From a virus, in the IMG/VR virus record IMGVR_UViG_3300037346_000583, positions 1-25,715 of that record: a stretch of DNA of 25,715 nucleotides; one strand, written 5' to 3'. Under the pieces are notes generated by a model that saw only the letters and a program-made list of their open reading frames with translations, made no database searches and had not been told where the DNA came from. This document shows positions 7,162 through 14,435 of this stretch, one piece after another. Position numbers and translations under genes: made by a program. The first letter of the stretch is position 1. Each line of letters starts with the position of its first letter.

Positions 7162-7830
7162 TTAATATGGTGTATAATCTGTTATGACTAAAAATATAGG
7201 ATCGTCTTCTTCTAATTTATGATCAATTTGAAGAAGTAAATCAAATGTATTTAATTCACCATCCATTTCAAGCTGACCTAATAAGTCAAAAAGAAGAGAT
7301 GCTTTCATATAAAAATAAGGAGATCTTTCAAGATATTTATTTGGTATAACGCCAAACTGAATTATCTTTTTATTGATAATATCTAATGATTCCCTAAAAT
7401 ATATTTTAGTTAAATCAAAAACCCCTTCGTCTATTCTGAAATAGAAATTAAGAACCTCACGATTTTCTATTTTTATTATTCTAGTAAATTTTTTATCATA
7501 TGATATATCAAAAGTTAACCATTCAAGATTATGTAACCTATCAAGAATAGACCAAAGAAATGATACGGTATTAGGTTTAAGATTAGGTGCAGGGGTTAGC
7601 CCACGTAAGATTACTTTATCAATTTCAGACTTAAGTCTTTTGCTACCAAGAAGAGCAGCTCTAAATGAATTTGTTTTTATAGTATAGGTATTCTCATTAT
7701 CAGTATTCCAATTTTTACACTCTTTTAGAACTCTAGTAATTATGATACTATCAATGTAATCAAATTTATAAAGAGTAAAACTAATATGTGTCGGTATTCC
7801 AAACTCAAATGTATTATCTACTAGCATCAT
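7162..7830 (-). CDS. Protein of unknown function after gp62
   Basis: I do not recognise this 222-residue protein. It is rich in Ile, Leu, Lys and aromatic residues, has no signal peptide or cysteine motif, and looks like a soluble alpha/beta protein. It overlaps the end of the gp62 frame by 17 bases, with two adjacent ATGs (7830 and 7827), so it is translationally coupled to the replication genes. In T4 the gene after 62 is the translational repressor regA (122 residues); size and sequence here do not suggest RegA. The helicase loader gp59 (217 residues) has a similar length, but I see no convincing similarity. Confidence 0.55.
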   Translation of the reverse strand: MMLVDNTFEFGIPTHISFTLYKFDYIDSIIITRVLKECKNWNTDNENTYTIKTNSFRAALLGSKRLKSEIDKVILRGLTPAPNLKPNTVSFLWSILDRLHNLEWLTFDISYDKKFTRIIKIENREVLNFYFRIDEGVFDLTKIYFRESLDIINKKIIQFGVIPNKYLERSPYFYMKASLLFDLLGQLEMDGELNTFDLLLQIDHKLEEDDPIFLVITDYTPY

Positions 7831-8227
7831 TACTTATCTGTTTTTCTAAAACATTAATGGCAGTTTTAACCTCAGCTTGATTATACTTTATAGCTTCAGA
7901 AAATTCTCTATTACCAATTTCATTAAACTTCATATAAAGTTCAACTGCTTTAGGGTCTGGTACCCATTCCTTTTCCTTTGGTTGTTTTTTAACTTTAGTG
8001 TAAATAAAACCAGGTACTTTATTAAATTTAGAAGCAACCATCCGCCATGCCTCAGCTTGACCGACTGGATCAGTTTTTAATGTATTGAATAGATTTGCTT
8101 GTATTGGAAATTTTATGCCCATAAATCTATTTATCATGAATGAATTCCTAGACTTATCGTAATTAGAAACTTTATCCCAATGTTCATCTTTACCAAATAA
8201 AACCTTAATGTAGTCGAATAGTTGCAT
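7814..8227 (-). CDS. 62: Clamp loader small subunit, gp62-like
   Basis: The 137-residue protein starting MQLFDYIKVLFGKDEHWD carries NSFMINRFMGIKFP near its N-terminus. This fits the F-x-INRF-x-S motif I know from clamp-loader small subunits of cyanophage T4-likes. gp62 forms the 4:1 complex with gp44 that loads the sliding clamp gp45. It is encoded after gp44 and RNase H and is shorter than T4 gp62 (187). I chose the ATG at 8227; an in-frame TTG at 8248 would add seven residues (SYKYKK preceding) that look like leader. A TATAAATA word on the minus strand at 8235-8242 lies only 7 bases before the ATG. Confidence 0.6.
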   Translation of the reverse strand: MQLFDYIKVLFGKDEHWDKVSNYDKSRNSFMINRFMGIKFPIQANLFNTLKTDPVGQAEAWRMVASKFNKVPGFIYTKVKKQPKEKEWVPDPKAVELYMKFNEIGNREFSEAIKYNQAEVKTAINVLEKQISNDASR

Positions 8228-8284
8228 CTTTTTATATTTATAAGACAATAATTCTTTTAGTTTTAATAAAAGTCTTAAAACTGA

Positions 8285-9505
8285 TTAAAATATTTTGTTT
8301 TGTGTTTTGTGATCTTTAATAAAAGAAAAATCAGTAGAATCAGATTCATCATCTTTAAAAATTTTAGATGAAATTCCTATAGTAGTTTCTTCTGCTTTAT
8401 ATGGGCTACCCTCCAATAGAGATTTCATTGTAGAAACTTCTTTAAGATCAGGTATAATATGATTTAATGTAGATTCAACATGGCGAAGCATTTCGTCAAG
8501 TATACCTTCAGGAATAGATTCCGAAGAAAGAACCATTATGTTTACGTTAGATCTAATGTTTGTAATGATTTGTTCCCTACTCATATGCTTTGCTTTCATA
8601 ACCCTAATGATTATATTTGCAAGGTCGATTATCAGCTCATTATTATAAAGATACATATGAGAAAGACCACCATGTTTTTGCTTAAACTCTGCTATAATTT
8701 CAGCAGCTTTTTTATCACTGATTCCATATCTTCTATTTTTAAGAATGTACCAATATGCAGGTGAAACATTGTCACCAGAGTCACCAGTTAATACTTTAGC
8801 AAATCTAAATTCTTCAGGGTCTACTTCTAAAATAGAAACCTTTTTCTTTTTTACTAGATTTTGTAATAGTTTCTTAGTTTGATTTTCTGGAGATACCGAT
8901 ACCTTGATCATATCAAAAATATCAGTAGATTCCACTTCATTATCAGAGTTCATCCATTCAGAAAACCCTTGATAAGTATATAGTTTTTTATGAGCTGGTG
9001 AAAATAGAATTGTATATGCACCACTAGTTGATTTATTTACAAGTTGAACAATATCTCTATCACCAGTAAACATAATAACTGATTTTTCATTTGCAATAGA
9101 TTCAGTATTCCATGCATACATTAAGTCATCACCTTCTGCACCATTAATTTTTGATATCTGTACTCCTTTACGAGTAAGGATTGAGATGAAGTCAGTAGAT
9201 ACTTTGGAAAAGTTTTCCCAGTTAATACCACTATCTTGTGTACGATTTCCTTTATAATCTGCCTCTGGGTAAAAGTCCTTACGCCATGAACGTGAATCTA
9301 CAGTCCATACGATTTTATCAATTAAGCCTTCTAGTAATCTAACTTGATATGAAAAATCAGTTGCTAATTTTGATATAAAGGATTGGACTTCTTCATTAGT
9401 TTCTAATAAAGCTTTAGATTTACTACCTCGAGGCAATACATATAAAGTTCTAAATAAAAAGTAATTTCCATCGATTACTAAAGTATGTCTACCGTTCTTT
9501 CTCAT
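8285..9505 (-). CDS. rnh: RNase H / 5'-3' exonuclease (FEN-like)
   Basis: This 406-residue flap-endonuclease-family protein would remove Okazaki-fragment RNA primers in phage replication. Metal-binding acidic residues are visible in order: Asp12 in LVIDGN, Asp70 in VWTVDSR, Glu124/Asp126/Asp127 in GAEGDD, Asp149 and Asp151 in FTGDRDIVQL, and Asp242/Asp245 in LTGDSGDNVSP. The last is followed by a helix-turn-helix-like segment (YGISDKKAAEIIAEF). It is longer than T4 RNase H (305 residues), mainly from an insertion at about 190-230 and a C-terminal extension of about 100 residues. It has its own ATG with an AT-rich leader, 30 bases after the preceding small ORF. Confidence 0.85.
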   Translation of the reverse strand: MRKNGRHTLVIDGNYFLFRTLYVLPRGSKSKALLETNEEVQSFISKLATDFSYQVRLLEGLIDKIVWTVDSRSWRKDFYPEADYKGNRTQDSGINWENFSKVSTDFISILTRKGVQISKINGAEGDDLMYAWNTESIANEKSVIMFTGDRDIVQLVNKSTSGAYTILFSPAHKKLYTYQGFSEWMNSDNEVESTDIFDMIKVSVSPENQTKKLLQNLVKKKKVSILEVDPEEFRFAKVLTGDSGDNVSPAYWYILKNRRYGISDKKAAEIIAEFKQKHGGLSHMYLYNNELIIDLANIIIRVMKAKHMSREQIITNIRSNVNIMVLSSESIPEGILDEMLRHVESTLNHIIPDLKEVSTMKSLLEGSPYKAEETTIGISSKIFKDDESDSTDFSFIKDHKTQNKIF

Positions 9506-9535
9506 TATATTTGTATTTTTATAAATAATAACATG

Positions 9536-9718
9536 TTAATCTGTTTTCTGAAAGCTGATATCACTATTAATGTGTTTTTTAATAAATCTATCTTCAATTT
9601 CATGAATTTCTAGAAATTCATTTTCTTTATGAAAGAAATAAAATTTTCTAATAAGTTCGCCTAATTCAAAATTATTAGGAAACCTGGAGATTATTAATTG
9701 TAAAAGTTTTAGTGTCAT
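9536..9718 (-). CDS. Small hypothetical protein between gp44 and RNase H
   Basis: The 60-residue product begins MTLKLLQLIISRF and ends in a charged helix (NEFLEIHEIEDRFIKKH). The ATG at 9718 follows the gp44 stop by one base (taaTATG arrangement). A GTG three codons earlier is also possible and would overlap gp44. No motif is recognised. Tight coupling to gp44 suggests a real gene with a replication-related or regulatory role, but this is weak. Confidence 0.5.
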   Translation of the reverse strand: MTLKLLQLIISRFPNNFELGELIRKFYFFHKENEFLEIHEIEDRFIKKHINSDISFQKTD

Positions 9719-9719
9719 A

Positions 9720-10883
9720 TTAAGCACCGTTTAGTATACTCTGGACTTCATAGATACACGCCAGCATTGATATAGCAGGATCAATTACTTGTTGTCTTTG
9801 TGATTGGTATTTAGATACAGTTACAACTACTTGTGGAATAAATGAAATGTATGAAGGTCTTTCCTGTTGAATATACTGAATGAATTCTACACCTAATGAA
9901 GATAATACATCATCCACTCTATTTGAATAATTAGATAACATATATTGATAGTTTTTAACAGGATCTGTGTTATCAATCACCAAATCAAATATATCTTTAT
10001 AAACGGAACTAAACTTCTTAATATCATTAACAGTTATCATTTCAATTCCTTGTGATTTAAACCCTTGTAGCTGATTAAGCATGTTTCTTAAATCTGGGAA
10101 TTTGCGCTTTACTAATTCAACAGCTGCATGTTTATCAATACCAATACCTTCTTCTTTACAGATTTGTAAGATTCTAATTATGTAGCCTTTCATAATCTCA
10201 GCTTCCTCTTCCTTTGTAAAATCAAAATCAATCATTTCAAATCTAGATTGAATTGGATCAGGAACTTTATTGATATAGTTACATGTTGCTACAAATCTTG
10301 CGTTAGATGCAAATTGGTCCATAGTTGCACGAAGTGCTTTAAAGAATTGATCTGATACACCATCTATCTCATCAAGTATAATTACTTTAAGTTTACCGGG
10401 TTCATCCATAATTGAACGATTAGCACAAAAATCAGTAATACGATTTCTTACAACATCAACAGATGTATCAGTTGATGCATTAATGTATAGATATGGGTGT
10501 TTAAAATGTTTTACTAGAGCCTTCGCTGCACTCGTATTATGAGATAGGAAGTCATTTGTGTAATATCTATGATTAGTTGTATCAGGCAGTTCTAAATCAT
10601 ACATTTCCTCAAGATAACCTAAATTCTTAATTGATGATAATGTAGCAATACCATTTTTAGTTAATATAGTGTCGCCTATGCTTAAATCTTTAATATAAAC
10701 TTCATTATAATGTTCATCAAACAAAATATGATTATCAGCGCCATTGAGTGTTAGACCGCATGTAGTTTTAACTTCCCATACAGAATATTCGATAGTTTTA
10801 TGTGAAGTTTTAATATCGCACCACCCTGTGTCTGTAAGTACTTCATAATCATTAATTTTTTTACTCTCCGTAAATTTTTTCAT
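9720..10883 (-). CDS. 44: Clamp loader gp44, C-terminal part preceded by C-intein (split gene)
   Basis: Residues 1-116 are an intein C-half; Thr117 onward is the AAA+ clamp-loader body. The extein begins TSAAKALVKHF, completing Walker A, and has Walker B VIILDEIDGV, the switch/arginine region (FKALRATMDQF, sensor VATCNYINKVPDPIQSRF with the SRF arginine finger), and a C-terminal helical collar. Joining 49 N-extein residues (11150-11296) with these 271 gives 320, against 319 for T4 gp44. Without trans-splicing this product lacks the P-loop lysine and would be inactive. Its ATG at 10883 is preceded by an in-frame stop that ends the endonuclease remnant, so the split is real at the reading-frame level: at least two stops separate it from the N-part. 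Confidence 0.92.
   Translation of the reverse strand: MKKFTESKKINDYEVLTDTGWCDIKTSHKTIEYSVWEVKTTCGLTLNGADNHILFDEHYNEVYIKDLSIGDTILTKNGIATLSSIKNLGYLEEMYDLELPDTTNHRYYTNDFLSHNTSAAKALVKHFKHPYLYINASTDTSVDVVRNRITDFCANRSIMDEPGKLKVIILDEIDGVSDQFFKALRATMDQFASNARFVATCNYINKVPDPIQSRFEMIDFDFTKEEEAEIMKGYIIRILQICKEEGIGIDKHAAVELVKRKFPDLRNMLNQLQGFKSQGIEMITVNDIKKFSSVYKDIFDLVIDNTDPVKNYQYMLSNYSNRVDDVLSSLGVEFIQYIQQERPSYISFIPQVVVTVSKYQSQRQQVIDPAISMLACIYEVQSILNGA
10536..10883 (-). other. C-terminal half of gp44 intein
   Basis: This is a 116-residue intein segment from the ATG MKKFTESKK to His-Asn (LSHN) before Thr+1. It contains DTGW, GADNHILF (block B histidine), DLSIGDTIL, YDLELPDTTNHRYY (block F/G) and the terminal Asn. 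It is about the length of the AceL-TerL C-intein (104) and homologous to the terminase C-intein at 2711-3079. Confidence 0.9.
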
Positions 10884-10886
10884 ATT

Positions 10887-11042
10887 TTAATTAGTTAAGA
10901 ATGCTATGCATTGTTTTTGCATATCGTTTTTATTATTCCAATCAGATTCCCATATTGTTAATACGGTATATCCGTGTCTTTCAGCAATTTGAATTTTATT
11001 AAGAGTATGTGCCCATATATCAGAGTTAGCATTACATGGCTG
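10887..11042 (-). pseudogene. Remnant of Vsr/EDxHD-like homing endonuclease in gp44 intein
   Basis: A 51-codon open stretch, bounded by an in-frame TGA (11043-11045) and TAA (10887-10889), reads NSDIWAHTLNKIQIAERH and then GYTVLTIWESDW. It aligns without gaps to the terminase remnant (EIWNYDKNKNQLAEV, NYQVLVIWEKEY). It has no start codon near its beginning, and the catalytic part of a Vsr-fold enzyme is absent. It is in the same frame as the C-intein gene, one stop plus one codon upstream of that gene's ATG. Confidence 0.65.
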
Positions 11043-11059
11043 TCACGGTTACGTATTAT

Positions 11060-11296
11060 TTAAAGTTCATGAAATTCTCTGATTGTCATTGTTGTAATCT
11101 CACCTGTTGTTTTAGATTTAATATTGATACACGTATCACCTGTTACACATTTACCAGTACCAGGTGAGCCATGTAAAAGTAAATGTTGATAGACGCCCTT
11201 TGATAACTTATCACCAACTCTCTTTGGTGTAATAAGATCATTTAAATTTTGTGGACGATACTTCTCTGTAAGAAGGATGTTTTGAATATTTCGCAT
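11060..11296 (-). CDS. 44: Clamp loader gp44, N-terminal part followed by N-intein (split gene)
   Basis: Residues 1-49 are the AAA+ N-terminus: LTEKYRPQNLNDLI (the clamp-loader box II-type KYRP motif) and Walker A HLLLHGSPGTGK. Cys50 starts an intein, CVTGDTCINIKS, and the frame stops 29 residues in, at MTIREFHEL. This is a complete short gene with its own ATG at 11296 and an AT-rich leader. It diverges from the plus-strand gene at 11372. A CATATAAAAATA word upstream on the minus strand (11313-11320 region) may be its promoter. To give functional clamp loader it must trans-splice with the 387-residue product at 9720-10883. Confidence 0.92.
   Translation of the reverse strand: MRNIQNILLTEKYRPQNLNDLITPKRVGDKLSKGVYQHLLLHGSPGTGKCVTGDTCINIKSKTTGEITTMTIREFHEL
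11063..11149 (-). other. N-terminal half of gp44 intein (29 residues)
   Basis: The intein begins at Cys50 (codon 11149-11147), just after the P-loop Lys, and contains only block A (CVTGDTCINIK) plus a strand and the start of a helix (MTIREFHEL). This is close to the 25-residue AceL-TerL N-intein, which begins CVYGDT. Canonical DnaE-type N-inteins are about 100 residues. Confidence 0.9.
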
Positions 11297-11371
11297 ATTG
11301 AGATTGTTTATTTTTATATGTAAAACTATGTGATGGTTTAATGAAAATAAATAAAAAAAATTAATCTATCA

Positions 11372-12172
11372 ATGAGGAGAATACGAAAAATAATTGGATC
11401 CAATAGACAGGTACCTATTATTAAAGAAGATACTAATAATACAATTATCAAAAGAGGTGATAAAACAGATAAAATAAGCAGAATTAATGTTAGGTCTGAA
11501 AATATACCAACACTACAAAGAAGAGATACTAGAGTAAATATTCAAAGAAACGAAAGTAAAATAATTTCTAAAGTAGATCCTATTTGGTCTGGTGAAACGG
11601 TTTATATCATTGGTGGTGGTCCATCTCTTGTGAACTTTGATTGGAATCAGCTAATAGGAAAAAGAACCATTGCAATTAATAAAGCAATAGTATCATATCC
11701 AAACGCGGATGTTCTCTACTGGACAGATTCCAGGATATATGGGTGGTATAAAAACGAGATTGATAAATTCAAAGGACTAAAGTATACAATAAGAGATCAT
11801 AGTTCATATTCAGCAGATTCAAGAATATTAAGAAAAGGTAATGCATTTGGATTAGAAGAATCTCGTGATTCATTATGCCACGGCAATAATAGCGGTTATG
11901 CTGCAATTAATCTTGCATATCTATTTGGTGTTAAAAAAATAGTACTATTAGGATATGATATGCACAATGATGGTAAACAAAGTCATTATCATGATGGCTA
12001 TCCAGTTCCTGCTACTGGTGATAATATCTACAGGGATCAATTTATTCCAGGATTTAAAGTACTTGCAGATATATTAAAAGAGAAAAAAGTTGAGGTCTAT
12101 AATGCGTCAATGACAAGTTCATTAACAGTTTGGCCTAAGATTAGTTTTGAACAAGCGCTAACTCTTAGATGA
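11372..12172 (+). CDS. MptE/DUF115-like phage protein (only plus-strand gene)
   Basis: This 266-residue protein has a basic, probably disordered N-terminus (about 1-68), then a Rossmann-like core: VYIIGGGPSL (nucleotide-binding type glycine loop, 77-86), TIAINKAIVSYP, DVLYWTDSR, and GYAAINLAYLFGVKKIVLLG followed by YDMH. That combination is typical of DUF115 / 6-hydroxymethylpterin pyrophosphokinase MptE-like proteins, often found near surface-glycan genes and in phages. The substrate cannot be told from sequence. It is the only gene on this strand, starts 75 bases from the divergent gp44 start, and its last 15 bases overlap the end of the convergent zinc-ribbon gene. It has no Shine-Dalgarno; the leader is A-rich. 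It may be a cargo (moron-type) insertion between the replication and head modules. Confidence 0.7.
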   Translation: MRRIRKIIGSNRQVPIIKEDTNNTIIKRGDKTDKISRINVRSENIPTLQRRDTRVNIQRNESKIISKVDPIWSGETVYIIGGGPSLVNFDWNQLIGKRTIAINKAIVSYPNADVLYWTDSRIYGWYKNEIDKFKGLKYTIRDHSSYSADSRILRKGNAFGLEESRDSLCHGNNSGYAAINLAYLFGVKKIVLLGYDMHNDGKQSHYHDGYPVPATGDNIYRDQFIPGFKVLADILKEKKVEVYNASMTSSLTVWPKISFEQALTLR

Positions 12173-12649
12173 CCTGCGCACATGTGTTAAAAACTCTCTT
12201 TGTTCATCTTTTAACAGAGATTTACAGTGTTTAGTAAACTTAACAGTGGAATTAATTACTCTTTGATCAACTCTTTTATTAAGTGAGTTATGGACCTCTC
12301 CGCATTTTTTACAAACAAAGTTTTCAACCCTTTTGGAATCCATTCTAGTTTTTATTCCTGTTAAACAAATTGCGCAAGTCCAATCTATAAGATTAGAATC
12401 TGCTTCAATTTCTTTAATTGTAGTAAAAGTTTCCCTATATGTATTCCATAAGATTTTGTTTGGATTCTTTTCGTGCTCATGCATGTCCTCTATTTTAAAA
12501 ACTATTTCAAATGTTTGGGGATCTGATTCTAACCATTTCATATGATGGTTTTCCAAAAGTAATCGTTGCTTTAAAGGAGGCAGATTCTCCAATAGAATTC
12601 CATGCCTCCTTTTATACCAACCAAAATTAATTTTTCTTACCCGATACAT
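12158..12649 (-). CDS. Zinc-ribbon protein of unknown function
   Basis: The 163-residue protein has two CxxC knuckles 18 residues apart, WTCAIC (Cys92, Cys95) and FVCKKC (Cys113, Cys116), which form a likely zinc ribbon. The N-terminus is basic and aromatic (YRVRKINFGWYKRRHG). The C-terminus is a basic helix (VKFTKHCKSLLKDEQREFLTHVRR). A nucleic-acid-binding or transcription-related role is plausible but unproven. It closes the minus-strand head operon, with its stop inside the end of the convergent plus-strand gene, and begins 16 bases after the preceding coiled-coil gene. Confidence 0.6.
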   Translation of the reverse strand: MYRVRKINFGWYKRRHGILLENLPPLKQRLLLENHHMKWLESDPQTFEIVFKIEDMHEHEKNPNKILWNTYRETFTTIKEIEADSNLIDWTCAICLTGIKTRMDSKRVENFVCKKCGEVHNSLNKRVDQRVINSTVKFTKHCKSLLKDEQREFLTHVRRSSKS

Positions 12650-12664
12650 TTAATTTTGTTTAGA

Positions 12665-13762
12665 TTAGTTAAGTTTATTATTCATTAAATATCTAAATTT
12701 ATCTGCAACGGATTCACCAATGTAAACGGCAGATTCCTGTTGTTTAGTTTTTAACTTATCTAATGATTTCTTTTTACCAGCGATTGCAGCTTTAAGAACA
12801 TCTAGACCTGCTTTGTTTTTATTAGGAGACTTTTCAGTATCAGCTAATTCTTTTTCTAAATTAGATATATCAGCCTCTAATTCTTTTATTTTTGGATCTG
12901 TTGTAGGTTCACCGGACTTAACTGCTTCTTTGTAGTTAGCAGTTGCAGTCTTAACAGAAATCTCAGCATTTTTAATCTTTTCGGCGTCGCCTTCTAACTT
13001 AGCTTTCTCTAATTTAGCAGTTTCAATATCTATTTTGATAGTTAATACATCAGGGTGGTTACGAGAGTTTAGAGAATCTGAAGTAGTGGTAAATTTATCA
13101 TTTAATGTAGAAATTTTAGCATCTATCTTCTTGATAGCTTCAGCGTTATCTTTCTTACTAGGTTCTCCTGTTGCAGGTTCTCCTGTTGCAGGTGGTGCTT
13201 GTTGTGAAGTTTCTTCTTCTTCGGATCCTTCGGATCCTTCTTTTTCATAATCCTTGATTGCTCTTTCGGCATCGGCTGCTTTAACATTCAATTCTTTAAT
13301 CCTAATCTTAAGTTGTTTGGTTTCTTCTGCGTCAGCACCTTTAAGTGCAGTTTCAGCTGCAGCTACTTTAGCTTTACTTGTTGCAAGGGTTTTAACTTTT
13401 TGTAAACCTGGTGTAGTTGCTAAATCTGTCATCCTATCAGCAATAGCAGTAGCCGTATCAGTAAGAGCTTGGTTCTTTGCTGCATTTGCTGCCTTAAGAA
13501 CCTCTACCTTATCTTTATCTACAGTTCCACCTGCTGCTTGTTTTTTCTTCTCATAATCAAGATTATTAAGAGCTTTTTGTACAAGAGCTAGTTGATATTT
13601 CTTTGCATTATTTTTAATCTTAGTAAATTTAACAACGCTACCAATTGCAGCTCCGACATTTTCACTGATAACCGACTCGTATACGGAATCAAGGTATCGA
13701 CCAAGCCTGTCCTCGGCTTCCTTTATAATTATAAAGTCTTTAAAGTTAACTAATTGTTTCAT
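12665..13762 (-). CDS. Coiled-coil prohead core/internal head protein candidate
   Basis: This 365-residue protein is highly charged and helical (Lys, Ala, Glu-rich heptads through most of its length). It has a Pro/Gly/Glu-rich hinge (about 183-205) built from a short duplication (PATGEPATGEP). The N-terminus, MKQLVNFKDFIIIKEAE, strongly resembles T4 internal-protein capsid-targeting sequences such as MKTYQEFIAEA, which gp21 cleaves after (I/L)xE; here the site would be IKE|A. The C-terminus (ADKFRYLMNNKLN) has another amphipathic helix. Position just downstream of the major capsid gene supports a core or packaged-protein role. A CATATAAAC word directly before its ATG may be a promoter. Confidence 0.55.
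   Translation of the reverse strand: MKQLVNFKDFIIIKEAEDRLGRYLDSVYESVISENVGAAIGSVVKFTKIKNNAKKYQLALVQKALNNLDYEKKKQAAGGTVDKDKVEVLKAANAAKNQALTDTATAIADRMTDLATTPGLQKVKTLATSKAKVAAAETALKGADAEETKQLKIRIKELNVKAADAERAIKDYEKEGSEGSEEEETSQQAPPATGEPATGEPSKKDNAEAIKKIDAKISTLNDKFTTTSDSLNSRNHPDVLTIKIDIETAKLEKAKLEGDAEKIKNAEISVKTATANYKEAVKSGEPTTDPKIKELEADISNLEKELADTEKSPNKNKAGLDVLKAAIAGKKKSLDKLKTKQQESAVYIGESVADKFRYLMNNKLN
13161..13190 (-). repeat. 15-bp tandem duplication in coding sequence
   Basis: Two perfect adjacent copies of ggttctcctgttgca encode the duplicated pentapeptide TGEPA in the hinge of the coiled-coil head protein. A 9-bp duplication of tcggatcct nearby (13220-13237) encodes repeated GSE. Slippage is the likely origin. 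Confidence 0.8.
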
Positions 13763-13775
13763 GTTTATATGTTTT

Positions 13776-14348
13776 TTATTTTAATTCTTTATCTAAATCT
13801 CTAATTGCTTTAAGATCTTGTGTTTTAAGATCCTTAAGTATTCTACTAGTTTCATTGTCAGCCATGCGAATAGTTGCATCGTTTGCCTTAATACGAATTT
13901 GGAACTTAACCTTATCTACGTATTTTTGTAATTTTTCAGATTCTTGACCAATTTGATCCATTTGATCAATAATAGCTTCTTCGCGATCCTGTAATGATTT
14001 AATCTTTGTTTCTTTTGCTCTATCTACAATTTCTATTTTAACATTAGCAGTTTCATACTCTGTATCACCACTCCTCATTTGATTAAGCTGGGCCTTAAGC
14101 GAATCAATACCATCTTCCTCAATTTCAAGTCTCATTAATTCAATTTTAGTCTTAAGAAGATCTTGTCCAAATTTATCAAGCTTTCTTTTTTGTAAAGGAT
14201 TAATAAATAGACCTTTAATAATATCAAAGAAACCTTCACCAATCAGTTCATCATACTCTTCATAAGACATATGTCCTTCAACTAAATAATATGTTTCTTT
14301 AATAAAACATCTATGATTAAATTGTTCAAAGGTTGGAATGATACTCAT
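13776..14348 (-). CDS. Small coiled-coil head protein with targeting-like N-terminus
   Basis: The 190-residue product starts MSIIPTFEQFNHRCFIKET. The FEQF plus (I/L)xE arrangement (IKE, then LVE and LIGE) is like capsid-targeting leaders processed by the prohead protease. From about residue 55 it is a long charged helix (LDKFGQDLLKTKIELMRLE through ILKDLKTQDLKAIRDLDKE). I chose the ATG at 14348; a TTG two codons earlier is unlikely. A late promoter with an exact TATAAATA lies just upstream. It sits between the capsid gene terminator and the 365-residue coiled-coil gene, and these two probably form one late operon of core or internal proteins. Confidence 0.55.
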   Translation of the reverse strand: MSIIPTFEQFNHRCFIKETYYLVEGHMSYEEYDELIGEGFFDIIKGLFINPLQKRKLDKFGQDLLKTKIELMRLEIEEDGIDSLKAQLNQMRSGDTEYETANVKIEIVDRAKETKIKSLQDREEAIIDQMDQIGQESEKLQKYVDKVKFQIRIKANDATIRMADNETSRILKDLKTQDLKAIRDLDKELK

Positions 14349-14358
14349 AGTCAATTTT

Positions 14359-14371
14359 TATTTATATATTC
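14359..14371 (-). promoter_or_regulatory. T4-type late promoter (exact TATAAATA)
   Basis: The minus strand reads GAATATATAAATA, which contains a perfect T4 late -10 box (14359-14366). It lies directly after the bidirectional terminator of the capsid gene, so it restarts transcription for the two downstream coiled-coil genes. Confidence 0.7.
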
Positions 14372-14385
14372 AAGAAAGTTATGAC

Positions 14386-14416
14386 AAAAAAAAGGTTCAC
14401 CAAAGTGAACCTTTTT
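14386..14416 (-). terminator. Rho-independent terminator after major capsid gene
   Basis: A perfect GGTTCAC/GTGAACC stem with a 4-base loop is followed on the minus strand by eight T. The A-tract on the other side makes it potentially bidirectional. It is 20 bases past the capsid stop codon. Confidence 0.88.
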
Positions 14417-14435
14417 CTATTTAGTTTTAAACATT

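Noticed and set aside
8235-8242. Exact TATAAATA word 7 bases before the gp62 ATG
   Set aside because: It is too close to the start to leave a leader, lacks the (G/T)AATA extension seen at other sites, and precedes an early/middle-type gene; probably chance in AT-rich DNA.
8259-8282. 8-bp inverted repeat AGTTTTAA/TTAAAACT after RNase H
   Set aside because: The stem is AT-only apart from one G-C pair per arm and no T-tract follows on the minus strand, so it is not a convincing terminator.
12158-12649. Zinc-ribbon protein as gp33 late co-activator or an HNH endonuclease
   Set aside because: gp33 lacks a CxxC pair of this type, and no HNH histidine/asparagine signature is present between or after the cysteine knuckles.
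13035-13556. Two plus-strand frames opposite the coiled-coil head gene, rich in Ser/Ala/Val/Leu
   Set aside because: Their composition is the mirror of Lys/Ala/Glu heptad codons on the other strand; there is no start context and no motif.
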